Assembly (NCBI GenBank): GCA_046538105.1
Contig: JBKHJO010000004.1
Location: 24,176 to 88,175 of the forward strand
Reading direction: 5' to 3'
Length of the DNA: 64,000 nucleotides
Source of the DNA: JAWLEV01 sp046538105
GTDB taxonomy: Bacteria; Chloroflexota; Anaerolineae; UBA1429
The position numbers were made by a program, and so were the translations under genes. Of the stretch, positions 17,157 through 25,861 are shown piece after piece; within the stretch, counting starts at the first letter, position 1; every line of letters begins with the position of its first letter. The notes beneath the pieces are model-generated. The model did no database searches. It saw only the letters and a list, made by a program, of their open reading frames with translations, and had not been told where the DNA came from.

Positions 17157-18324
17157 CGAGATCCCTTTCCTGCCAGATCTGTTGGGCTTCTATGCCCACG
17201 TCCTTGGCTCGCTGCTTGATGTTCACAAAAGGTGTTTGGGGATCCATGAGGATGAGCATGACATGGAATCCGGAGCGTTTCATGAGCAACATGTTGTCAA
17301 ACAGGGCGTTATCTGCATGACCGGAAATGATGATAGCCGTCGATCCCCAGGTGAGTTGAAGTCGATCCTGGTGAAGCAGATCAGCGAACGAGAGATGTGC
17401 GCTCAACTTTACCCTGGCGAGAACATCCAGGATGTGCATGCGCTGGGCTTCTCCTTTACGCGGCGGAATGGTGATCTTGGAGGCCTCTTTTGCCAGCGGA
17501 TCCTGGCCATTACAGCTTAACCCCGCCGTTTGCCGTTTCTCAATCAAATAGTTGACGATGGATGCTGCTGTCACGATGGCCGTTTCACTTGCCGGCACGG
17601 TGCGAGCATGTGTATATTCGTCTCTGTTGAGATTCAGAAATATCTGCGACTCGATGGAGATGGCCGGCTCGAAGCGTTTGACCTGGAGGCTATCGGTAGC
17701 CGCGGTGGCCTTCCAGTGGATATGCCGTGTGCTGTCTCCGCTCTGGTAATCGCGTACGCCCACCATACGGGAGGGGTCCTCGAATATGCGTTCTCTTGTA
17801 CGTACATGTCCGAATGGGACTTTGGCGGCCAGTTCCAGTTCATTAAGGGGAACGATCCTGGGATATACCCAAAGGGCGTCGGGTGCTTCCAGTCGTCTCT
17901 CGCGCTCCGAAAGGCCGAATAGATCCCCTGCTCTGACGATCAATGGTCCCAGGGGATAGTATCCTCTGTGGCGGCAGTTCAGTTCATATTCAAGGAGTTT
18001 GTTTTCAAAGGGAAGCAGCGAGATCACACAGTGATAAAAGTTGGGTGATTTGATGCCCATGGGTAGACTATCGTGAACGCGCAGCCAGGGCAAGGGCAAA
18101 AAACCCCGATTTTGGATGCGTATCTTGACGGGGAGGCGGTCCCCAATAAAAGCCCTCGTGTCGTATTCTCGTTCAAAGGTGACATTGTCCAGGGCGTGGT
18201 CCCCCCAGAGACGAGAAGAGAGGTATATGCCAAAAAAGACATACAAGAGATAGAAAAAGAACTCGATACGAAATAGGAGGGCGATGAATGTTATAAGCAG
18301 TATAAAAGTGAGCAGGTGTGGCAT
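17143..18324 (-). CDS. DUF58 domain protein
   Basis: A 393-residue protein with hydrophobic N-terminal segments (about 4-35) and a soluble DUF58 domain. The signature GDSTRHIHWKATAATDSLQVKRFE is split across about 195-220 (key residues G-D-x-x-R-x-I-H-W-K). A von Willebrand A-like region follows, where the DxSxS metal-binding motif is replaced by FLNLNRDEY, so metal binding is doubtful. DUF58 proteins pair with MoxR ATPases, and the moxR gene lies 31 bp upstream in the same operon. A second DUF58 gene, with a transglutaminase, is at 25862-27187. A role in envelope protein assembly or maturation is usually proposed; the direct substrate is unknown. Confidence 0.9.
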   Translation of the reverse strand: MPHLLTFILLITFIALLFRIEFFFYLLYVFFGIYLSSRLWGDHALDNVTFEREYDTRAFIGDRLPVKIRIQNRGFLPLPWLRVHDSLPMGIKSPNFYHCVISLLPFENKLLEYELNCRHRGYYPLGPLIVRAGDLFGLSERERRLEAPDALWVYPRIVPLNELELAAKVPFGHVRTRERIFEDPSRMVGVRDYQSGDSTRHIHWKATAATDSLQVKRFEPAISIESQIFLNLNRDEYTHARTVPASETAIVTAASIVNYLIEKRQTAGLSCNGQDPLAKEASKITIPPRKGEAQRMHILDVLARVKLSAHLSFADLLHQDRLQLTWGSTAIIISGHADNALFDNMLLMKRSGFHVMLILMDPQTPFVNIKQRAKDVGIEAQQIWQERDLDVWR

Positions 18325-18355
18325 CGGTAGTTTTCCTATCTTTCATCGAGAAGTG

Positions 18356-19315
18356 TTACAATTCGTCGAGTTCTCCAACGCTCAATTTTGTCTCTGCCAG
18401 CAGATTCTCCAGTATCGTCTGGGCATCTCGGCCCCGGAGCGCGCTCTCGGGATTCACGATAAGGCGGTGGCCTACGATAAAGGGTGCCAGGTATTTGACA
18501 TCATCCGGTATCACATAATCCCGACCGCGGATGGCCGCCAACGCCTGTGACGCCTTATAAAGGCCCAGGCTGCCCCGAGGGCTGGCTCCGAGGGCGAGAT
18601 CGTACTGGTTCCGCGTGGCATGGATGAGGCGGATGATATACTCTCTCACGGTCTGGTCTACCGTCACATCCCACATGTCCGAGCGCAAATCTATAATGCG
18701 ATGGCCATCCACCACCTGTTCGATCGTATCGATGGGATGCTCGCGGCGGAGGTTGAGGAGGATCTGTTCTTCTTCTTCTGCGGAGGGATAGCCCAGTTTG
18801 ATGCGTATGAGAAAGCGGTCCAACTGCGCCTCTGGCAGGGGGAAGGTGCCCTCATATTCGATGGGGTTCTGGGTGGCGATGACGAGGAAGGGACGCGGCA
18901 GATGTCGCGTGGTGCCGTCCACGCTGACCTGATATTCTCCCATGGCCTCCAGCAGGGCCGATTGGGTGCGCGGCGTCGCGCGGTTAATCTCGTCAGCCAG
19001 GAGCACGTTGACAAAGGCGGGACCGGGACGGAACTCGAATTCGCCCGTCTTTTGATTATACACAGAGACGCCGGTAACATCGTTGGGCAGAAGGTCGGGG
19101 GTACATTGTAGCCGTTTAAAGCTACAGCCTATGGATATGGCGAGGGCGCGGGCGAGCATGGTTTTGCCCACGCCAGGGACGTCTTCGATGAGGGCGTGCC
19201 CCTCGCAGAGGAGGGCCACCATCATCAATTCGATGGGCTCCCGCTTCCCTATAATCACGCGTTCCACGTTGTCCATGACATCTTGGGCAAAATCCCGAAT
19301 CTCGTCGATGGCCAC
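18356..19315 (-). CDS. MoxR-family AAA+ ATPase
   Basis: A 319-residue MoxR AAA+ chaperone. The Walker A segment is EDVPGVGKTMLARALA (about 40-56). It continues with FKRLQCTPDLLPNDVTG, the Walker B LLADEINRATPRTQSALLEAM, and sensor ATQNPIEYEGTFPLPEAQLDRF, all typical of the family. The start is read as GTG 19315 because GGAGG lies 9 nt before it; an in-frame GTG two codons up is only 3 nt from that site. First gene of a six-gene minus operon whose promoter is at 19348-19376. With the DUF58 and DUF4129 genes downstream it forms the common MoxR module. Confidence 0.95.
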   Translation of the reverse strand: MAIDEIRDFAQDVMDNVERVIIGKREPIELMMVALLCEGHALIEDVPGVGKTMLARALAISIGCSFKRLQCTPDLLPNDVTGVSVYNQKTGEFEFRPGPAFVNVLLADEINRATPRTQSALLEAMGEYQVSVDGTTRHLPRPFLVIATQNPIEYEGTFPLPEAQLDRFLIRIKLGYPSAEEEEQILLNLRREHPIDTIEQVVDGHRIIDLRSDMWDVTVDQTVREYIIRLIHATRNQYDLALGASPRGSLGLYKASQALAAIRGRDYVIPDDVKYLAPFIVGHRLIVNPESALRGRDAQTILENLLAETKLSVGELDEL

Positions 19316-19347
19316 AGTCACTTTCCTCCCCTTCTAGATATATTAAC

Positions 19348-19376
19348 ATTTTACGTCGTTTGTCTTGCTCTGGCAA
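19348..19376 (-). promoter_or_regulatory. Promoter of the moxR-rarA-radC operon
   Basis: On the minus strand TTGCCA (19376-19371), 17-nt spacer, TAAAAT (19353-19348), about 33 nt before the moxR start codon. Intergenic gaps downstream to DUF4416 are all under 45 bp. Confidence 0.6.
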
Positions 19377-19426
19377 GAGAAGAAAAGTGCAGGTCGTCGG
19401 GAGTAGGTAGAACCTCCGATCATAAT

Positions 19427-19455
19427 TTGACGGCCTATGGGGGGCGATTTACAAT
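19427..19455 (+). promoter_or_regulatory. Promoter of the bactofilin gene
   Basis: TTGACG (19427-19432), 17-nt spacer, TACAAT (19450-19455), 80 nt before the bactofilin start. It lies back-to-back with the moxR promoter in a 219-bp divergent gap. Confidence 0.6.
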
Positions 19456-19534
19456 GACTTATTGATGACGAAATCGGGATAGGGTTGCGGTTGGGAATGC
19501 ATCCGCCGCTTGATGATAAGAAGGAGAAAAGGGT

Positions 19535-19975
19535 ATGTTATTCGGGAAAAAGAGAACGGAGACGGCGGCTGCGGGAAGTATCGATAACGTCCTGGGGGCT
19601 AACACAAGTTTCGAGGGCATCATCACATCCGATGGGAATATACGTATTGAGGGTATCTATAGAGGGCGCATTGAGACGGCGGGCAATCTAGTCGTGGGGC
19701 CTTCGGGCAAGGTGTTGGCGGATGTCGTGGCCAGTGTAATACAGATACAGGGAGCCTTGCGCGGAAGTGTGACGGCTCACAAGCGGCTGGAGATCTTGCC
19801 CGAGGGCCGCGTCTGGGGAGACATAGAGGTTGGGTCGCTACTTATCGATAAAGGTGGTATATTCCGGGGGCGATGCATCATGGGAGGGGAGGAATTGGAA
19901 CCTTTGACGCTGCCCGAGACGACGGAAGAGGCTGCGTCTCGTTCTGTGGATCAGAGCGAGAAACCAAGGAATTGA
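19535..19975 (+). CDS. Bactofilin (polymer-forming cytoskeletal protein)
   Basis: A 146-residue bactofilin. The family core of short beta-helix repeats runs from about 20 to 120: ANTSFEGIITSDGNIRIEGI, then YRGRIETAGNLVVGPSGKV, ADVVASVIQIQGALRGSV and LEILPEGRVWGDIEVGSL. The N-terminus MLFGKKR and the C-terminal 25 residues are polar and flexible, as in other members. Bactofilins self-assemble into filaments that scaffold envelope synthesis. It sits divergent from moxR and 100 bp before a degenerate HAD membrane protein, placing a scaffold among envelope-maturation genes. Confidence 0.92.
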   Translation: MLFGKKRTETAAAGSIDNVLGANTSFEGIITSDGNIRIEGIYRGRIETAGNLVVGPSGKVLADVVASVIQIQGALRGSVTAHKRLEILPEGRVWGDIEVGSLLIDKGGIFRGRCIMGGEELEPLTLPETTEEAASRSVDQSEKPRN

Positions 19976-20075
19976 CGTGCCCCCCGTTGGAGAAAATGAG
20001 GAGATATAGTCTTCGTCGGTCGGCTCCTTCCAGGATAGATACGATGATGTTTTTTTGTGGCACGGTGAAAGGGAG

Positions 20076-21017
20076 ATGAAAGCGGTATTCGTTCATAAAA
20101 ATGCTGTGCTACGTGACAGCCATATCGATCCCGGCGAATCCCTTGAGGAATGGTCGTTGATGCCCGCGACCTTTGAAGCTGTTCGACTATTGGCCAATGA
20201 AGAAACTCTGGTGTTCCTGTTCGGGGCTCGTAGTAACGAGGGGGAAGACGAAGAGTCCTTTGCTGATATAGCCCTTTTGACCGAGCAGATTGAGGCCGGA
20301 GGGGGGCGCATTGATGGATGGGTTTGCTCGAGGGAGGAGATTGAGGAGGGTTCAGAAAAAGAGTTTCCCACCATCTTTTGGATGGTGCTGTCCCAGTTGG
20401 ATCTGCAGCTTGATGCGGGATATGTGTTGGCCGATACCCAAGAGGATGTGCTGACGGCATATGCCGCCGGTCTGCGGCCTATCATGGTGCTCAGTGATCG
20501 CCACGTGGGGCGGGTGTTGGGCGATCTTCCGGCGCACAAGGACTTTCCCATTGCTCCCAATCTCACAACGGCCGTGCGTTACATCGGGATCGAGGAGGAT
20601 ACGCGAGATCAAGTGGGGCATCCGCAAGAAACGGTGGTACCAGTGCCTTCGGAGGATATCTTGCGTCGAGATCCGGAGACGCTGCCTGTTTTTTCCCTCA
20701 CCTCGTCTCGGGCGCGGGAGTTGCAAAGCCGGGCGACGAGGACCCGTACCCAACTTCGTGACATCGGGCGCTGGCTGACATTCCTCGTCCTGGGTGCGGT
20801 AGGACTCAGCCTGGGTATAGCCTATCTGCTTACCCATCTCTATCGCGTGCATCCCTTTCCCGAGTACGTCTACTATGTCACGCTACAGTTTATTCCTCGA
20901 CCCATTCGAGGGGCTTTGTTCATTGCCTGGGGTATAGGGATCATATATCTGGCAGTGCGCAGCTTTTATCGCTCCGCCCACCTCTCAGACAGGTCATGCA
21001 CTCAGGAAAGCGACTGA
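20076..21017 (+). CDS. Membrane-anchored degenerate HAD-like protein
   Basis: A 313-residue protein. Residues 1 to about 165 align by eye with histidinol-phosphatase/GmhB-type HAD phosphatases (start MKAVFVHKNAVL, later GGGRIDGWVCS and GYVLADTQEDVLTAYAAGLRPI), but the active site is gone. The nucleophile motif DxD of DRDGVL is H7-K-N9, the TNQ of motif II reads GAR, the RKP lysine region reads KEFP, and GD of the last motif is AD. After a polar linker (about 185-225) there are two membrane segments at about 230-255 and 280-300. It should therefore bind rather than hydrolyse. ATG 20076 is preferred over an upstream TTG because GGTGAAAGGGAG precedes it. No function is known to me; neighbours are bactofilin and a holin-like protein. 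Confidence 0.7.
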   Translation: MKAVFVHKNAVLRDSHIDPGESLEEWSLMPATFEAVRLLANEETLVFLFGARSNEGEDEESFADIALLTEQIEAGGGRIDGWVCSREEIEEGSEKEFPTIFWMVLSQLDLQLDAGYVLADTQEDVLTAYAAGLRPIMVLSDRHVGRVLGDLPAHKDFPIAPNLTTAVRYIGIEEDTRDQVGHPQETVVPVPSEDILRRDPETLPVFSLTSSRARELQSRATRTRTQLRDIGRWLTFLVLGAVGLSLGIAYLLTHLYRVHPFPEYVYYVTLQFIPRPIRGALFIAWGIGIIYLAVRSFYRSAHLSDRSCTQESD

Positions 21018-21028
21018 TACTTGCGGGC

Positions 21029-21400
21029 TTATTTTTCCTCTTGGTTCACCCCCATGAAGGTGCTGAGTGCAAAGCTTACGACACTTATGACCAGGGCCCC
21101 AAGGAAGGCGGCACCAAAGCCCTCAATGTAGAACCCCACGCCCACGGCGGAAGCGATGACACCGGCCAGCCAGAGCATCAAGGCGTTGATGACCAGGGTA
21201 AAGAGTCCCAGTGTCAGGATGATCAGGGGGCAGGTGAGGATCTTGAGTACGGGGGCGATCAGGGCGTTCACCACACCGAGGATGAGGGCCATCCAAAGAA
21301 AGACTGTCCACCCTCCATCGGTATATATACCGCCGATGAGTTCCATAGCCGTATAGACGGCGACCGCGTTAATGAGCCAGCGAAGCAGCATTTTGCGCAT
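21029..21400 (-). CDS. Phage holin family 4-like small membrane protein (PF04020)
   Basis: A 123-residue protein with four hydrophobic segments and the PF04020 pattern: AVYTAMELIGGIYTDG, ILGVVNALIAPVLKIL, CPLIILTLGLFTLVINALML. Despite the family name these are widespread chromosomal proteins rather than prophage holins, and no phage genes lie nearby. It is convergent with the degenerate HAD gene, 11 bp apart. AGGAGGTTACC lies before the ATG. The role is unknown, probably in the envelope. Confidence 0.9.
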   Translation of the reverse strand: MRKMLLRWLINAVAVYTAMELIGGIYTDGGWTVFLWMALILGVVNALIAPVLKILTCPLIILTLGLFTLVINALMLWLAGVIASAVGVGFYIEGFGAAFLGALVISVVSFALSTFMGVNQEEK

Positions 21401-21457
21401 GGTAACCTCCTAATGTTTTTTCAGTGTTCCATGTCCGCGAATATCGGGGCCATATAG

Positions 21458-22459
21458 TCAGTATACCTGATCGAGGTCCAGGAACATCTGCTTCAGTATG
21501 CGTACGGATTCAAAGCCCAATATTTCCAGGGCCTCGACGGCCTCGCGGTGGTGTGCAGGTATTCGCGCCCTGACCCTCGAGCGGGGCAGGGCGTGTAGGC
21601 CCCAGAGAAGCCCTCTGGCCAGTTTCCTCTCCCATTCCCCACGCTGGTCGGGCCGCACATGGATCTTTAGTTCGTGAGGCCCGTGAAAGAGGTGGGCTAT
21701 CGCGCGACCATAGGCCACGATATTCTGTTCGTGCTCTCCGACGAGTTCATAAAGCAGTTCATCTTTGAAGGCCAGTCTCACATATTGTAGCAGTCTCTGC
21801 CAGAAGCCGCGTCGAAACTCACGAGCATGTACGGGAAAGAATCGTTGGCGCTCGGGAGATACGCTGGAGAGCATAAGGCGATAGAGTTCGTGGGCATCCG
21901 AGGCCTGGACGGGTCGGACATCCTCCTCAAAGGGCTCAAGAAAGACGGGCCAACTGGCTCGCGAGAGGTACATCTCGTCCAAGGTCTCGAATGCCTCAAA
22001 GCCTCTGTGACGATACAGATTCAGGGCGACGGCATTATCGGGTTTTACTTCCAGTATGAGGTATCTGACATTATGGTGCTTTGCATGCTCGATGCCCCTG
22101 TCCACCAGGTGCCCCGCGATCCCCCTTCCACGGAAATCGGGCAGAACGGCGACGTTGCTCAGACGCCAGACAGCGTCCGATTCGGAGGAGAGACTCACGT
22201 TCCCCACAACTCTGTTCTCCTCTATCCAGACGTATCCCCTGAGGATGGGATTTATCGCGTGGACCATTTGTAACATGGAGCCCCAGTGGGCCATCTGTCG
22301 CATATCACGAACCATGGAACTCTGCGTGCGTGCCAGTTCTTCTCCAAACGCACGCTCTATGAGGGTCGCGAGGCCTTCCAGATGGCGGGTGGGATTGAAG
22401 CGTTTTATGTGATGGAAATATGATTCCTTTTTTATGGGCGTCACCGCTACTAGGGACAT
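21458..22459 (-). CDS. GNAT family N-acetyltransferase
   Basis: A 333-residue protein with an N-terminal GNAT domain (about 25-170). The acetyl-CoA loop is seen in VAVLPDFRGRGIAGHLVDRG (R-x-x-G-x-G/A) and the following LEVKPDNAVALNLYRHRGF is the classic last strand/helix. The second half (about 175-333) looks like a further, weaker GNAT-like repeat without a clear acetyl-CoA loop. Start is taken at ATG 22459, with GAGGA about 8 nt upstream; the frame extends to a GTG at 22507. The acceptor substrate cannot be told. It is divergent from rex. Confidence 0.85.
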   Translation of the reverse strand: MSLVAVTPIKKESYFHHIKRFNPTRHLEGLATLIERAFGEELARTQSSMVRDMRQMAHWGSMLQMVHAINPILRGYVWIEENRVVGNVSLSSESDAVWRLSNVAVLPDFRGRGIAGHLVDRGIEHAKHHNVRYLILEVKPDNAVALNLYRHRGFEAFETLDEMYLSRASWPVFLEPFEEDVRPVQASDAHELYRLMLSSVSPERQRFFPVHAREFRRGFWQRLLQYVRLAFKDELLYELVGEHEQNIVAYGRAIAHLFHGPHELKIHVRPDQRGEWERKLARGLLWGLHALPRSRVRARIPAHHREAVEALEILGFESVRILKQMFLDLDQVY

Positions 22460-22755
22460 CGTATCGTCCTCGGAAAGTTCGCTTTCCCTACAGTTGTCTC
22501 GTAGCACCGGATGCTTTGCTGGCCCGATGTGGATCAGTAGCGATGATCATACTCGGAGAGGTGAGTTTCGTCAATATCCGCGATGGCCAGGGTGTTGAAT
22601 AAGTCGGTACGAAATTGACGGCGCCATTACCTGTAGCGGTTATTGCCAGATAGGTGCCCCCCTTTGGGACGTTTCTCCCTGATTGATATGTTCTTCAACA
22701 CTCTCGCGATGGCGGGTCCTTTGGCCCATCTCTGGTGCCATCACCCTTTCGAACC

Positions 22756-22784
22756 TTGACAGTTTTGTATCTATTGTGTAGCAT
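22756..22784 (+). promoter_or_regulatory. rex promoter
   Basis: TTGACA (22756-22761), 17-nt spacer, TAGCAT (22779-22784), in the 412-bp divergent gap between the acetyltransferase and rex. Apart from this promoter and its operator I see nothing else in that gap. Confidence 0.65.
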
Positions 22785-22802
22785 TTGTGACAAATAACAC
22801 AA
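22785..22802 (+). promoter_or_regulatory. Rex operator (ROP site)
   Basis: TTGTGACAAATAACACAA is an 18-bp near-palindrome matching the Rex box TTGTGA-N6-TCACAA with one mismatch. It starts right after the -10 hexamer, over the predicted transcription start, so Rex bound here would block its own promoter. Confidence 0.75.
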
Positions 22803-22871
22803 ACTTTTAGGGCTTTTTTCGTAAGCGATCCATTCACGGCAGCGCTTTTGGTTCTAATGGAGATACCTGTC

Positions 22872-23516
22872 ATGGCAAAAAACACCGAGATCCCGCGGCC
22901 CACCCTGTCGCGTCTGCCCGTGTATTACCGCTGGCTCATGCGGGCTATTGATGAAGGCAAGCCGGTAATCTCCTCACGGCAGTTGGGGACATCTTCGGGA
23001 ATTCCCGCCGCCCAGGTGCGCAAGGATCTGAGCTACTTGGGGGAATTGGGTCAAGCGGGAGTGGGGTATGATACGCGCAAAGTGGCCGCCGTCCTTTGCG
23101 ATTTTCTCGGACTTGGGCATGAGAAGGAGGCTGTCGTGCTGGGGGCAGGGAATTTGGGGCGGGCTCTGGCGGGATACCCGGGCTTTGAGCGCTATGGACT
23201 AAAGATTGTTGCCCTCTTTGACAATGATCCGTCCAAAATCGGTAGAGTCATTGCTGGGAAGAGTGTCTTTGCTATGGAAAGGCTGGGGGATGTGGTGAGA
23301 CGCCTGGAGGTAGGAATGGGCATCGTCGCTGTACCAGCCGAGCAGGCCCAGATTGTCGTGAATCAGATGGTGGAGGCGGGGATCACGGTGATCTGGAATT
23401 TCGCCCCCACACATCTGCACGTTCCTTCCTTCGTGTTACTGGAAAATGAGGATCTGGCTGCCAGGCTGGCCACGATCTCTTACCATATGACGCGGAGAAA
23501 GACGCAGGAATCCTGA
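22872..23516 (+). CDS. rex: Redox-sensing transcriptional repressor Rex
   Basis: A 214-residue Rex. The N-terminal winged-helix DNA-binding domain contains TLSRLPVYYRWL and the recognition region SRQLGTSSGIPAAQVRKDLSYLG. The C-terminal Rossmann domain has VVLGAGNLGRALAGY, the NAD(H)-binding loop, followed by ALFDNDPSKIG. Rex senses the NADH/NAD+ ratio and represses fermentative and redox genes until NADH rises. ATG 22872 is chosen from GGAGA 9 nt upstream; two earlier in-frame starts (22848, 22857) lack a ribosome-binding site. A Rex box overlaps its own transcription start (22785-22802), indicating autorepression. Confidence 0.95.
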   Translation: MAKNTEIPRPTLSRLPVYYRWLMRAIDEGKPVISSRQLGTSSGIPAAQVRKDLSYLGELGQAGVGYDTRKVAAVLCDFLGLGHEKEAVVLGAGNLGRALAGYPGFERYGLKIVALFDNDPSKIGRVIAGKSVFAMERLGDVVRRLEVGMGIVAVPAEQAQIVVNQMVEAGITVIWNFAPTHLHVPSFVLLENEDLAARLATISYHMTRRKTQES

Positions 23517-23556
23517 GGGATCATGCCCAGCCTTTTTTCGGTCTTGTGTCTCGACG

Positions 23557-25860
23557 CTATGAGGAGGCTGTTGTATGGGGGCGTCGGGTAAAGATCAACC
23601 GCAACAACTTGCCTCTGATTCTCTTAAAGGCTGCCGTGACACGGTGGTACTCTTGTTCGCTGATGGCTTTTTCACTGTAAAGGGCCCTTAGGTAGGTCTC
23701 CCGTATCGTACTCATATCCCCTTGGGCTTCGAAGTCTGTGTGGTTTTCTATCTCTAAGGCCAGAGTGATCAGGTACTCGCGAGGTGTCTGTCCATCGCGA
23801 GGGCCAAAGCCCACCCAGCGCGCTCTACGTACGAGTTTATCATAGACTCCCCAGATTCCCTGGCGCGGATCGGTATTGCGGCCGCCGATCCATCGGAGAG
23901 GCCATATGATGACAAAAAGCACCAGCAGAGCCAATCCTCCCGCCCACAGGAGCAGGGGAGATCCTTTACGTTCTTGCTCTTGGGGTTCGGTGTCGGGCAG
24001 TTCTGGCGCCGCAGCATCACCTGCCGCGCGCGAAAAGGTCGACTGGGTGGGTGTGGGCTCGAATTCTATCCACCCGTGGCCGGGAAAGTACACCTCGGCC
24101 CAGGCGTGGGCATTCTTCTGTGTCACCACCCATCCCCCTCTGGCATAGTCGTAATAGCCCATGCCGTATCCGGAGGCGTATCGAGAAGCCACGCCAAGGG
24201 TCCGGAGCATGACGACCATAGCCGTGGCCGAATAGTCGCAGTAGCCTTTTTGGGCTGTGAACAGGAAATAATCGACAAAGTCAGTATCCAGCGATGGGGG
24301 GTCCAGTTCCTCTGTATATTCAAAGCCCCGGATATAGGTCTCGATAGCGCGCGCCTTGTCGTAGCGGGTTGTGCTTTCCGCCTCTTTGACGACGCGTTGT
24401 GCCTCTTGCAGTACGCGCTCTGGAATATCCTCAGAGAGCTGCAAGTAGCGCTCTTTTATCCAGTCGGGATATTCATCTTCGGCCGCCCGCAGTTCCTTCT
24501 CGGTGGCCTCAGGCACCTGGGAGATGATGGTAAAGGTATCTTCCTGGACGGTAAGGGCCGCCAAGTCATCATCGCCCCGGGTGATTACCTGATAGTCCTG
24601 ATCCGCGCGGATGGGTTCATTCACCGCAAAGCCAAAGTCTACGGAGGTGTCCTGCAGCCTAAAAGTCTGTGTCAAGGTCTCGTGCGGATAGTCTATCTCC
24701 CTCCATGGCTGGTCGGCCTCCACCGTGCGTGTATTCCGCTCGCTGCTGTCCCAGCCGTGGCCAGTATAAAGATCATAGGTTCTCTCCCGCCAGTAGCGTT
24801 TGGGAACAAAGGAAACCAGACCCTGCTCTTCCAGTAGCATCAGTTCTTCTTCAGGAGGAGGGGGTGGATCACTAGTTTCCACAATGAACACGACATCCTC
24901 GGTGAGGGTACTGCCTGATGTGATAGCGTGGGGTCCCAGGCCCTTTCCACCGGGGGTAGGTTCTGGAATGGGGTTCCGCCCTGCAAACGCGCGATCCAGA
25001 TCGTCGTAAAGACCTTCAAGCGTGGGGCCAACGCGATCCCAGAAAAAGAAGACGGCTCTGTTATAGGTTATATAGGGCATCAGGAGAGCGATGGCCAGGA
25101 TGGCAGCAGAGAGTAGAACGCCGGCAAAAGTGGCATCACGGCGCAGTTCGTGCGAGAAATCGAGCCCCATATTCTCCCACAGGGTCTCCATACGTTCCAG
25201 GCTGCCGCGCACGAGAAGTAGTAACATGACAAAGAGGAAAAAGTGTACGTAGGCGAGGCCGATCCCCGTGTAGGAGGCGTTGGCCACAATGACAATGCCC
25301 AAGGGAAGGAGGGCCGCAAATATGCGACGGCGTGAGAAGAGTTCATAGGTCGCATTCCAGGAGACGAGCCAGGCGCCAAAAGAGACCATAATCTCAAGGG
25401 CGGTTGTGTCTGTGCTTGCTTCTCCCGCTTGTATAGCCGCAAACCAAGTTGAGAGGTTTTGGGTCATCTTCCCCGCCCGGGTTACGATGTGGGATATAGA
25501 CTGTGCGAAGGGGAGCCGGGCGTCAAAGGAACCCTGTGTCACCAGTTGCCAGAGCCATCCCAGAAGATGTTCCAGGTCTTGAAACACGATATGGAGGCCG
25601 GGGAGCAATTCGCCGGCAAAGATCAGGGCATATTCTACTCCCAGGACGATACCCAGGCTCCAGGCGAGCCAGTGGGGGAGAGACGATCGGGCCAGCACCA
25701 GGCCCGCCACGGCGCCCCACAGCGCGGCGTACACGAGGCGGTCGGCTACGGGGAACCAACGGGCCGTTCTGATGGAAAGGGGCAGGGAAAGGATAGCGCA
25801 GGCGATCAAAAGGTATAGAATCCAACTTTTTTTCTGCGTGTCGTCATAAGCCAAGGTCAT
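23557..25860 (-). CDS. TgpA-like membrane transglutaminase with DUF4129 tail
   Basis: A 767-residue protein. Residues about 13-275 contain five to seven membrane segments (DUF3488-like). An extracellular part follows, with a transglutaminase-like domain at about 480-640: the Cys of QKGYCDYSATAMVVMLR, the His of NAHAWAEVYFPG and the Asp/Glu-containing GWIEFEPTPT give the catalytic triad. A further membrane segment at about 660-680 leads to a DUF4129-like cytosolic tail (QTPREYLITLA). Such proteins usually neighbour DUF58 and MoxR genes; here DUF58 ends 1 bp upstream. The substrate is unknown; peptide or envelope protein modification is likely. It is convergent with rex. Confidence 0.9.
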   Translation of the reverse strand: MTLAYDDTQKKSWILYLLIACAILSLPLSIRTARWFPVADRLVYAALWGAVAGLVLARSSLPHWLAWSLGIVLGVEYALIFAGELLPGLHIVFQDLEHLLGWLWQLVTQGSFDARLPFAQSISHIVTRAGKMTQNLSTWFAAIQAGEASTDTTALEIMVSFGAWLVSWNATYELFSRRRIFAALLPLGIVIVANASYTGIGLAYVHFFLFVMLLLLVRGSLERMETLWENMGLDFSHELRRDATFAGVLLSAAILAIALLMPYITYNRAVFFFWDRVGPTLEGLYDDLDRAFAGRNPIPEPTPGGKGLGPHAITSGSTLTEDVVFIVETSDPPPPPEEELMLLEEQGLVSFVPKRYWRERTYDLYTGHGWDSSERNTRTVEADQPWREIDYPHETLTQTFRLQDTSVDFGFAVNEPIRADQDYQVITRGDDDLAALTVQEDTFTIISQVPEATEKELRAAEDEYPDWIKERYLQLSEDIPERVLQEAQRVVKEAESTTRYDKARAIETYIRGFEYTEELDPPSLDTDFVDYFLFTAQKGYCDYSATAMVVMLRTLGVASRYASGYGMGYYDYARGGWVVTQKNAHAWAEVYFPGHGWIEFEPTPTQSTFSRAAGDAAAPELPDTEPQEQERKGSPLLLWAGGLALLVLFVIIWPLRWIGGRNTDPRQGIWGVYDKLVRRARWVGFGPRDGQTPREYLITLALEIENHTDFEAQGDMSTIRETYLRALYSEKAISEQEYHRVTAAFKRIRGKLLRLIFTRRPHTTASS

Positions 25861-25861
25861 T

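Noticed and set aside
21029..21400. Holin-like gene as a prophage remnant
   Set aside because: PF04020 proteins are common chromosomal genes and no other phage function is nearby.
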